Part shown: in pieces, positions 8,679-15,109 of the stretch
Numbering within the stretch: position 1 is the stretch's first letter
Layout of the letters: every line of letters starts with the position of its first letter
Assembly: GCF_000280905.1 (NCBI RefSeq)
Contig: NZ_ALAP01000002.1
Coordinates: 1-64,000 of the forward strand
DNA length: 64,000 bases
Direction: 5' to 3'
Source: Streptomyces sp. AA1529
Lineage (GTDB): Bacteria > Actinomycetota > Actinomycetes > Streptomycetales > Streptomycetaceae
Notes under the pieces: generated by a model
The model's database searches: none
What the model was told of the DNA's origin: nothing
The model's input: only the letters and a program-made list of their open reading frames with translations
Translations under genes and position numbers: made by a program

Positions 8679-9362
8679 ATGACCACGGTGGGACAGGACA
8701 GGGACCCGGCACAGGTGCTCGGAGGACTGGAGGACAGCCGCTCGGCGGTGCGACTGCGCACCGCGCTGGCAGCGGGGACGGCACCCGACCCGAGCTTCGT
8801 GGGCAAGCTCCTCGAGCACTGCGCGATCGAGCCCGATTTCTTCGTCCGCGACATGCTGACCTGGGCGCTCACCCGCCACCCGGCGTCCCTGACCCTCCCC
8901 GGACTGCTCCGGGAAGTCCGCGCGGAACGCGCCCAGGCGCGCAGCCAGGCACTGCACACACTCTCCAAGATCGGAGACCGGCAGGCGTGGCCCGCGATCA
9001 CACCGGCGCTGCTGTCCGACGCCGACGACGAGGTGGCGCGAAGCGCCTGGCGGACCGCGGTCGTGCTCGTGCCGCAAGGCGACGAGTCCGCCCTGGCCGA
9101 GGCGCTGGCGACGCAGCTCGGGCGCGGTGAGCGGGAGACGCAGCTGAGTCTCAGCCAGGCGCTGGTCGCGCTCGGCGAAGTGAGTGCACCGGCCCTGGCG
9201 CAGGCGGCGTTCGCCGGCGACCCGGGCGTGCGCGCGCACGCGCTCGCCACCCGGCGGCTGCTGCACGACCCGGACGCCGGATTCGGGCCCGCCGTCGAGG
9301 AGGCCAAGCGCATCGTGGCCCTCGCCGGGGCTCCGCAGGAGGGACGAGAAGAAGGATGCTGA
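8679..9362 (+). CDS. HEAT-repeat protein
   Basis: This 227-residue all-helical protein is built of HEAT-like repeats (for example RSQALHTLSKIGDRQAWPAITPALLSD and a similar unit at about 140-175). It has no enzyme motif or signal peptide. Such proteins act as protein-binding scaffolds. The ribosome site GAGGAGG lies six bases before the ATG. The gene overlaps the MerR-HEAT gene by 7 bases, so the two are made together. They probably form a functional pair because both consist of related repeats. The function is unknown. Confidence 0.8.
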   Translation: MTTVGQDRDPAQVLGGLEDSRSAVRLRTALAAGTAPDPSFVGKLLEHCAIEPDFFVRDMLTWALTRHPASLTLPGLLREVRAERAQARSQALHTLSKIGDRQAWPAITPALLSDADDEVARSAWRTAVVLVPQGDESALAEALATQLGRGERETQLSLSQALVALGEVSAPALAQAAFAGDPGVRAHALATRRLLHDPDAGFGPAVEEAKRIVALAGAPQEGREEGC

Positions 9363-10360
9363 TCGGTGAGGTGGCCCGCCGGTCCGGGGTGAGCGCCCGT
9401 ATGCTCCGGCACTACGAATCGCTCGGCCTCGTCCGGCCGTCGGGCCGTACGGGCTCCGGATACCGGGAGTACTCGGCGCAGGACGTCCGGCGGATCTTCC
9501 ACATCGAGAGCCTGCGGTCGCTGGGCCTGTCGCTGCGGGAGATCGGGCGCGCGCTCGACGACCCGGGGTTCACGCCCTCGGCCCTCGTCACCGACCTCAT
9601 CCGCCGGACACAGGACCGCATCGCGGCCGAGACGGAACTGCTCACGCGGCTGCGCCGGATCGACGCCGCGGATCCCGCCGGCTGGGAGGACGTCCTCCGG
9701 GTCGTCACCCTCCTCCGAGCGCTGGGGTCCCAGCACGCCGACGACCGTCAGCGCGCGGCACTCTCCTCGGCGGAGGGGCTTCCGGTGCCGGTGGGAGCCC
9801 TGGTCGAGGCCGTGTTGCACGAGACGGACCCGAACGTCGCGGGCGCCCTTCGCTGGGCGCTGGCGCACTCCGGCGGCGGGGGCGCGGAGCTGCTTGCCGA
9901 CGGTCTCGCCGCACCGGCGCCCGGAGTGCGCCGGCGGGCCGTCCAGGCCCTCGCCGAGCTGCCCGGTGGCGCGGCGACCGCGCACCTGCGGGACGCTCTC
10001 GCGGACCCCGACCCCGAAGTCCGCGGTCACGCGGCCCTGGCGCTCGGGCCACGCGGGGCGGCCGAAGCGCTGCCCGTACTCGTCGACATGATCGTGGCGG
10101 GAACGAACGACACCGAGGCGGCCGACGTACTGGGCGAGCTGGCGAGCGACACCGCCACGGCCGAACGGATCGCGGCCGGGCTCGTCGGCCGCCTCGCGCA
10201 CGAGACGGCCGAAGCGGACGCACGGGGCCGCCTGACCCAAGCCCTGGCGGGCATTCCGGGAGCGACGGCGTCCCGCGCCCTCCAGGAGCTGTCCCACGAC
10301 GAGGACCGCGCGGTGGCGCTGACCGCGGAGTATCTCCTGCAACTCCGCGAGGCACGCTGA
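9356..10360 (+). CDS. MerR-family regulator fused to HEAT repeats
   Basis: This 334-residue protein has an N-terminal MerR domain: residues 1-70, starting MLIGEVARRSGVSARMLRHY, with the wing GYREYSAQDVRRI. A dimerisation coiled-coil spans about 75-115. About six HEAT-type repeats fill residues 140-330 (for example DPDPEVRGHAALALG and APGVRRRAVQALAEL). Normal MerR effector domains bind metals or drugs. A HEAT array instead suggests protein-protein sensing, possibly through the HEAT protein encoded just upstream. It overlaps that gene by 7 bases and probably binds the palindrome at 8631-8649. Confidence 0.85.
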   Translation: MLIGEVARRSGVSARMLRHYESLGLVRPSGRTGSGYREYSAQDVRRIFHIESLRSLGLSLREIGRALDDPGFTPSALVTDLIRRTQDRIAAETELLTRLRRIDAADPAGWEDVLRVVTLLRALGSQHADDRQRAALSSAEGLPVPVGALVEAVLHETDPNVAGALRWALAHSGGGGAELLADGLAAPAPGVRRRAVQALAELPGGAATAHLRDALADPDPEVRGHAALALGPRGAAEALPVLVDMIVAGTNDTEAADVLGELASDTATAERIAAGLVGRLAHETAEADARGRLTQALAGIPGATASRALQELSHDEDRAVALTAEYLLQLREAR

Positions 10361-10373
10361 GGGTCCACTTCTC

Positions 10374-10403
10374 CGGGCCGGGGGCCTGCGGGCCCTGGGC
10401 CCG
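10374..10403. terminator. Probable bidirectional terminator between convergent genes
   Basis: CGGGCC (10374-10379) pairs with GGCCCG (10398-10403), with further internal G/C pairing. It lies between the convergent MerR-HEAT and MarR genes. The stem is short and imperfect, so confidence is low. Confidence 0.4.
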
Positions 10404-10514
10404 AGTCCACACGTGGTCCAGCCTCGGTACCAGGGGAGGACGCGTCGCCGCTCTGTCGCGGCGGCCGCCGGCCGGAGTGTGGTCGGCGTCGGCGGCAGCC
10501 CGCCGGTCGAGGCG

Positions 10515-10982
10515 TCAGTCGGGCTGCCGCTCCATATGGGCGAGGACGCGGTTCGAGATCCGCGCCAGTGTGTCGAGTTCCTCGCCGGTGAGTGCGTCGA
10601 TGAACAGGCGGCGGACGTGTTCGACGTGCACGGGCGCGGCCTCCTCGATCGCCTGGTAGCCGGCCGGGGTGGCGACGATGAACGCTCCCCGTCCGTCGTC
10701 GGGGCACTCTTCCTTGGCCACCAGTCCGCGTTTCGCCATCCGCGCGATCTGGTGGGACATACGGCTCTTCTCCCACTCCACCGACTTCGTCAGATCCATG
10801 AAACGCAGCCGCCCGTCGCCGGTCTCGGTGAGCTTGACCAGCACGATGTAGTCGGAGGCCGACATGCCGGAGTCGGCCTGGACCCGGCGCGAGAGCCGCC
10901 CGATGAGCTTCTCCTGCATGCGGATGAAGCTGTCCCAGGCGGCAGTCTGCTCCGAGGTCAGCCAGCGAGGCGTTGGGTCCAT
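10515..10982 (-). CDS. MarR-family transcriptional regulator
   Basis: This 155-residue protein has the MarR winged-helix core. Helices DYIVLVKLTET and RFMDLTKSVEWEKSRMSHQIARMAKRG are followed by the wing DGRGAFIVATPAG. MarR proteins act as dimeric, ligand-responsive repressors at palindromes near their own gene. The divergent isochorismatase-family gene at 11313 has a promoter whose -35 lies inside a perfect palindrome, so it is the obvious target. The start is the ATG at 10982. Confidence 0.9.
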   Translation of the reverse strand: MDPTPRWLTSEQTAAWDSFIRMQEKLIGRLSRRVQADSGMSASDYIVLVKLTETGDGRLRFMDLTKSVEWEKSRMSHQIARMAKRGLVAKEECPDDGRGAFIVATPAGYQAIEEAAPVHVEHVRRLFIDALTGEELDTLARISNRVLAHMERQPD

Positions 10983-11153
10983 GGGGTGGAGCGTAACGAG
11001 AGCGTCGGCAGGCCGCCCATCGGGCAGGGGCGGCCGGTCCTCCGGCGCTGCCGGGAGCGTCCTGGGTGCGGCGGGCAGCGGTCATGGACCGGGGCGGGCC
11101 ACAGCAGTCGTCCTCCCGCTTCCATCGGTCCCGGCGGGAAGACATGGACAGTT

Positions 11154-11184
11154 GGTTGACCCGTCAACCACCGCGCCCTAATGT
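11154..11184 (+). promoter_or_regulatory. Promoter of the isochorismatase-family gene with overlapping MarR-like operator
   Basis: GGTTGACCCGTCAACC (11154-11169) is a perfect 7-bp inverted repeat with a 2-base centre. Its TTGACC (11156-11161) is a good -35. TAATGT (11179-11184) follows after exactly 17 bases and is a good -10. A further half-site, GTCAACC, occurs at 11193-11199 near the expected transcription start. A repressor bound here would block RNA polymerase. The divergent MarR gene is the likely source. The rest of the 330-base gap (10983-11312) shows no gene. Confidence 0.75.
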
Positions 11185-11312
11185 AGATGATGCGTCAACC
11201 AAATGGAGCGGGGGTGCCGTCCGAGACGGCCGTATTCGGCTCGCCGCAGGCATCGGGACTTCGGTGCTCGCTCTCCGGGCCCCGCGGACGCGAAGCTGCG
11301 GAAAGGAACCTC

Positions 11313-11969
11313 ATGAGCACCGAGCACAAGGCCGGACTCGACTCGCTGCTGACCCCCGAGGAGAGCGTCCTCGTACTCATCGACCACCAGCCGTTCCAGT
11401 TCGCCAACCTGAACAGCCACGAGCCGACGATGGTCGTCAACAACGTCGTCGGACTCGCCAAGGCCGCCAAGGTGTTCGACGTGCCGACCGTGCTGACCAC
11501 CGTCCTGGAGGAGCGCGGCGGCCGTCTCCTCCAGGACGTGCAGGACGTGTTCCCGGAGCAGAAGCCCCTCGACAGGACCTTCATCAACACCTGGCAGGAC
11601 GAGCGCGTCGTGGACGCCGTCAGGGCTACCGGACGCCGGAAACTGATCATCGCCGGCCTCTGGACGGAGATCTGTGTGGCGATGCCGGCCATACAGGCGG
11701 CGGGTGAGGACTTCGAGGTCTTCGTCGTCACCGACGCATCGGGTGGCGTCTCGAAGGAGGCCCACGACATGGCGGTGCAGCGCATGGTCCAGGCAGGCGT
11801 GGTGCCCCTCACCTGGATGGCCGTCCTGGGCGAGTGGCAGCGCGACTGGGCGCGCGAGGCCACCGTGCCGGGCGTCGCCGAGATCCAGCAGCAGCACGGC
11901 GGTGCCGGCGGGGTGGCCTTCGCCTGGGAGACGCAGCTCCTCGCCGGCCGTGCGGGAACCGCAGCCTGA
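11313..11969 (+). CDS. Isochorismatase-family cysteine hydrolase (YcaC-like)
   Basis: This 218-residue hydrolase has the isochorismatase fold. Asp24 (VLIDHQ), an Arg/Asn patch in DRTFINTW (about 87-94) and the nucleophile Cys121 (TEICVAMPA) match the YcaC subgroup. Physiological substrates of that subgroup are not settled. It is not a siderophore isochorismatase by context. The start is the ATG at 11313, with AAAGGAA 5 bases upstream. An earlier in-frame ATG at 11187 lies within the promoter and lacks a ribosome site. It is probably repressed by the divergent MarR protein. Confidence 0.85.
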   Translation: MSTEHKAGLDSLLTPEESVLVLIDHQPFQFANLNSHEPTMVVNNVVGLAKAAKVFDVPTVLTTVLEERGGRLLQDVQDVFPEQKPLDRTFINTWQDERVVDAVRATGRRKLIIAGLWTEICVAMPAIQAAGEDFEVFVVTDASGGVSKEAHDMAVQRMVQAGVVPLTWMAVLGEWQRDWAREATVPGVAEIQQQHGGAGGVAFAWETQLLAGRAGTAA

Positions 11970-12114
11970 GGACACGGGCGCACCGGCTCCCGCCGGTGCG
12001 CCGCATTCCGGTGCGCGCTCATTTCGAGGTGAGCGGGCACCGGACCGGCATCGACGCACCAACCGCATCGATCGACGTGGCAGTACCCCAGGGGAACGGC
12101 CGCATGGAGGACAC

Positions 12115-12423
12115 GTGTCAGTGGAAGTGAGCGACGCTCCCGAGGCCCGGCGGTACGAGGCCCGCGGCCGCGGAGAGTCCGGTGTCGCGGGCGTCGCGGA
12201 GTACCTCCGTACGCCGGAACTCATCGCGTTCGTGCACACCGAGGTCTCGTCGGAACACGAAGGCAGGGGAGTCGGAGCGGCCCTGGCGCGCACCGCCCTC
12301 GACGAGGCGCGTGCCGCGAACCTGCGAGTGCTGGCCACCTGCCCGTTCTTCGCGGGCTGGATCGACCGGCACCCCGAGTACCGGGACCTGCTCTACCAGT
12401 CCCGCAGCAGAGTCAGCGACTGA
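12115..12423 (+). CDS. Small GNAT-type N-acetyltransferase (YjdJ-like)
   Basis: This 102-residue minimal GNAT domain has the acetyl-CoA loop EHEGRGVGAAL (about 48-58) and the C-terminal motif FFAGWIDRHPEYRDLL typical of the YjdJ family. It is too short for a full classical GNAT enzyme but normal for this family. The start is GTG at 12115 with GGAGG four bases upstream; a GTG at 12121 is an alternative. An iron-sulfur protein gene follows 28 bases later. The same pairing (YjdJ with YjdI) is seen in enterobacteria, which supports a joint but unknown function. Confidence 0.8.
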   Translation: MSVEVSDAPEARRYEARGRGESGVAGVAEYLRTPELIAFVHTEVSSEHEGRGVGAALARTALDEARAANLRVLATCPFFAGWIDRHPEYRDLLYQSRSRVSD

Positions 12424-12451
12424 ACACCCGGATGGCAGCGACGGAGGCGGT

Positions 12452-12676
12452 ATGAGCGGCCGAGCCGAGAAGAAGACGTACGAGGGAAAGTCCATCACCG
12501 TGACCTTCGAGGCCGGGCGCTGCCTGCATGCCGCCGAATGCGTCCGCGGTCTGCCGGAGGTCTTCGACCCGGGCGAGCGCCCCTGGATCCGGCCGGACGG
12601 TGCCGAGGCCGAGCGCCTGGCCGAAGTGATCCGGCGCTGTCCCTCGGGTGCACTGCAGTACCGACTGGAGGGTTGA
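12452..12676 (+). CDS. Divergent mono-cluster 4Fe-4S protein (Fer4_19, YjdI-like)
   Basis: This 74-residue ferredoxin-like protein has Cys24, Cys30 and Cys63 in CLHAAECVRGLPEVF and RRCPSGAL, the signature of the divergent Fer4_19 domain. Three cysteines are visible, so one cluster ligand may be non-cysteine. It follows a YjdJ-like acetyltransferase gene and has GGAGG before its ATG. The pair is probably cotranscribed. The stop codon sits in the first copy of an 18-bp tandem repeat (12667-12702). Electron transfer or redox sensing is possible, but no partner enzyme is evident. Confidence 0.82.
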   Translation: MSGRAEKKTYEGKSITVTFEAGRCLHAAECVRGLPEVFDPGERPWIRPDGAEAERLAEVIRRCPSGALQYRLEG

Positions 12677-12702
12677 ATCCCACCGGAGGGTTGAGTCCCA
12701 CG
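12667..12702 (+). repeat. 18-bp tandem duplication spanning a stop codon
   Basis: Two adjacent 18-base units (12667-12684 and 12685-12702) differ at two positions. The first contains the stop of the iron-sulfur protein gene and the second lies just after it. It looks like a recent slippage duplication at the gene's 3' end. Confidence 0.7.
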
Positions 12703-12819
12703 AGGGTGCCCGGCCGCGGTCACGGCGAGAAGCGGAGACCAGGAGGTGAGGGCCGCACCACCGGACCACACGCGCAACGTCACACGGCCGCTCCGCGCCT
12801 CGGGCCACGACGGTGGACC

Positions 12820-13974
12820 TCACTCGTGCTTCCAGCCCGGCGGCCCCGGGTCCGCGTCCGGGGGCTCGTTCTCCGCCGGATCCGCCGGGGGCCGGTGCCG
12901 CCGTGCCGGGTCCGCTTCCGGAGAGGGTGCCTCGGCCGGGTCCTCGCCCCACGGGTCGTCCGCAGAGCCCGCTGCCGGGCGGGGGCCCGGCGGTGGGCGC
13001 TGGTGGAACTCGACGGTGACGGTCTCGAAGCCCTTGAAGGTCTCCGTCGTCGCGTAGGAGGTGTACGCCCGGCGGTCGGCCCAGTTCAGCCACACCCGGT
13101 CGGTGAACGGGGTCAGCAGGCTCCGGGGCCACAGCCGGTGGGCCCGCACCACACTCACCTCGGCCGCCACCATGAAGATCAACGCACCCAGGTAGATCCA
13201 GCCGAGCAGGCCGAGCACGATGCCGAACATCCCGTAGGTCGCACTCGCGCCGCGCAGCACATTGGTCGCGTAGTACCCGCCGGCCCACTGCAGCGCCTGC
13301 CAGGCGCAGGCGGCGCCGAGCGACTCCGCCCACAGCCCGCGCAGCGCCACCCGATGATGGGTGAGGAAGCTGTAGGTGGCCAGCAGCAGCCCGGCGTTCA
13401 CGGCCACCGCCACCAGCGTGATCGTCGCGCGGAGCCCGGTGCCCAGGTCGGTCCCGAACGCCTCGGACTCCGAGGCCGCCAGCGACAGCAGCAGTGTCAC
13501 GGACAGCCCGCAGACCACCGTCGTCAGGAAGAGCATCCCCTTCAGCCGCGACCTGAAGGGGTCGTGCCGCTGGTAGCGCGGGACCGCCCAGATCTTGTTG
13601 AGGCTGTACTGCGCGGCCTGAGCAGCACCCAGACTCCCGTACAGACTGCCGAGGATGCCGATGGCGAGAGCGATGCCGTTGCTGCGGAAGGCGTGGATCC
13701 GCCCTCTGAGCTGCTCCCCGAGCACCGGGAACTCCCCGAGCACCGAGTTCAGCAGCTGCCGCTGGAGATCCGGGTTGTCCTCCAGGAAGAAGCCGAGCCC
13801 GGAGACGAACAGCAGCAGCACAGGGAAGATCGACAGGAAGGTGTAATACGTGAGGAGCGCGACGAGATAGAGGGCCTGGTCGTCGAAGACCTTGTAGACG
13901 ACGGCCAGCGGCAGACCGGCCCAGCGGTGCCGCTGCTGGAAGGCGTCGATCCGCTGCGCCGTGCCCATGCCCAT
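12820..13974 (-). CDS. YihY/BrkB-family membrane protein
   Basis: This 384-residue integral membrane protein has about six transmembrane helices between residues 33 and 290. Family landmarks are LYLVALLTYYTFLSIFPVLLLF and GLLGWIYLGALIFMVAAEVS. The C-terminal 90 residues are a Pro/Asp/Glu-rich cytoplasmic tail. The family is widespread; proposed roles (transport, envelope, ribonuclease BN misassignment) are not settled. The start is the ATG at 13974 (MGMGTAQRID). A GAGGAGG lies about 13 bases upstream, so MGTAQ at 13968 is also possible. A 102-residue in-frame extension is Pro/Arg-rich and not family-like. Confidence 0.85.
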   Translation of the reverse strand: MGMGTAQRIDAFQQRHRWAGLPLAVVYKVFDDQALYLVALLTYYTFLSIFPVLLLFVSGLGFFLEDNPDLQRQLLNSVLGEFPVLGEQLRGRIHAFRSNGIALAIGILGSLYGSLGAAQAAQYSLNKIWAVPRYQRHDPFRSRLKGMLFLTTVVCGLSVTLLLSLAASESEAFGTDLGTGLRATITLVAVAVNAGLLLATYSFLTHHRVALRGLWAESLGAACAWQALQWAGGYYATNVLRGASATYGMFGIVLGLLGWIYLGALIFMVAAEVSVVRAHRLWPRSLLTPFTDRVWLNWADRRAYTSYATTETFKGFETVTVEFHQRPPPGPRPAAGSADDPWGEDPAEAPSPEADPARRHRPPADPAENEPPDADPGPPGWKHE

Positions 13975-14406
13975 GGCCCGTCGGACGCCTCCTCGACCTG
14001 CCCGTCTGCCCGTGCGCCCGACCGATGCCTCGCGGTGGTCGCCCGCACGGGGAACCAGGTGCGGGGGTTCGTGCTGCCGGGCGGGGACCCCGCCCGGCGC
14101 CGGTACCGGTCCGCTCTCGCCGTCCCAGCCAACCCCAGCCCGTACCCGTGCGCACTCCCCGGAGAGCCATCCGGCGGGTGCCGGATCGTCCGGCGGGGGA
14201 TCGGGGGGCCGGGGCGGCGGCCGACGGCGGGTTGAGAGGACCGGAGGCCGCTGTGCGGCGCAGGTGGCCGGCGGGATCATCGTTGCGGCCCCGGAGACAC
14301 GAGACGGGCGGCGCAGCCTCGCTGGGGCCGCTCCGCCCGTTCCGGACGCGCATCAGATACCGCGCGTCGTGATTGATTCTGCTGTCCGCGGGTCAGCCGA
14401 CGGGCT

Positions 14407-14844
14407 TCACGTCCTTCGCCTGCCCATGAGGGCCAACCCCATGACCGCGAATCCGCAGAGTGCTGCCACACCTCCCGCGACCACATTGTTGACCACGATC
14501 TGCGCTGTGTCCGGAGCGCCGTTGATCACCCACTGCGAGACGATCACCCAGGCTCCGAGCAGCGGTGCGGTCCAGCCCAGCAGATGCGTCCGCTCGTAGG
14601 CGGAACCGAATCCGAAGGCCAGCACCGCGAACGCCAGCCCCACGATGAGGTTGCTCGCCGCCAGGCTCGTCGTCCCGTTGAAACCGACCACCCACGGTGA
14701 GATCGCGATGTAGAGGCCGGAGAGAAAGGCCAGCCCTTCGACGATCTGCGCGGTCGGAGTGGATCCCGCCTTCTCGTACCGGGCCCGCATCTCCACGAGG
14801 TCAGGGTGGTGCTCGATGGTGCTGCCGGTAGTAGGCACTGCCAT
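14407..14844 (-). CDS. SPW-repeat membrane protein
   Basis: This 145-residue protein has about four hydrophobic helices. It carries the SPW motif (ISPWVVGFNG, residues 48-57) and a second related repeat (VSQWVINGAP). SPW proteins are small membrane proteins with no proven function, often stress-induced in actinobacteria. The start is the ATG at 14844 with GGAGGAGG directly upstream. The promoter region carries an 8-bp inverted repeat (14924-14949) and AT-rich sequence (TATGAT, TATAAA on the minus strand), unusual for this locus. The gene is divergent from the kinase array. Confidence 0.85.
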   Translation of the reverse strand: MAVPTTGSTIEHHPDLVEMRARYEKAGSTPTAQIVEGLAFLSGLYIAISPWVVGFNGTTSLAASNLIVGLAFAVLAFGFGSAYERTHLLGWTAPLLGAWVIVSQWVINGAPDTAQIVVNNVVAGGVAALCGFAVMGLALMGRRRT

Positions 14845-14923
14845 GGTCCTCCTCCTTCCTTGGAGTGCCTTCGGTGAACGGCCAAACCGTCCACCACTCC
14901 TCTTGAGTGACCAGCAAACGGGG

Positions 14924-14949
14924 TAAATCACCCCATCCAGTGTGATTTA
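14924..14949. promoter_or_regulatory. TAAATCAC-N10-GTGATTTA inverted repeat
   Basis: The 8-bp arms at 14924-14931 and 14942-14949 are perfect complements. They lie in the 200-base divergent region between the SPW gene and the first kinase gene, one of the most AT-rich spots in the window. Next to it, minus-strand TATGAT could be the SPW -10. Spacing and symmetry fit a dimeric regulator site; the regulator is not identifiable. Confidence 0.6.
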
Positions 14950-15109
14950 TATCATATTCGGGCTCTCCAGTCACCCCTGAGTGCGCTGTGTGGCCGGGGG
15001 ATCACGGTGACGTAGGCTTGCTCCTCTCCGTCATGCATAGGGGAGGGCATGGAACGGCTGCGCCACGACGATCCACGGCGGCTGGGACCGTACGCACGTC
15101 GTCGGCCGG

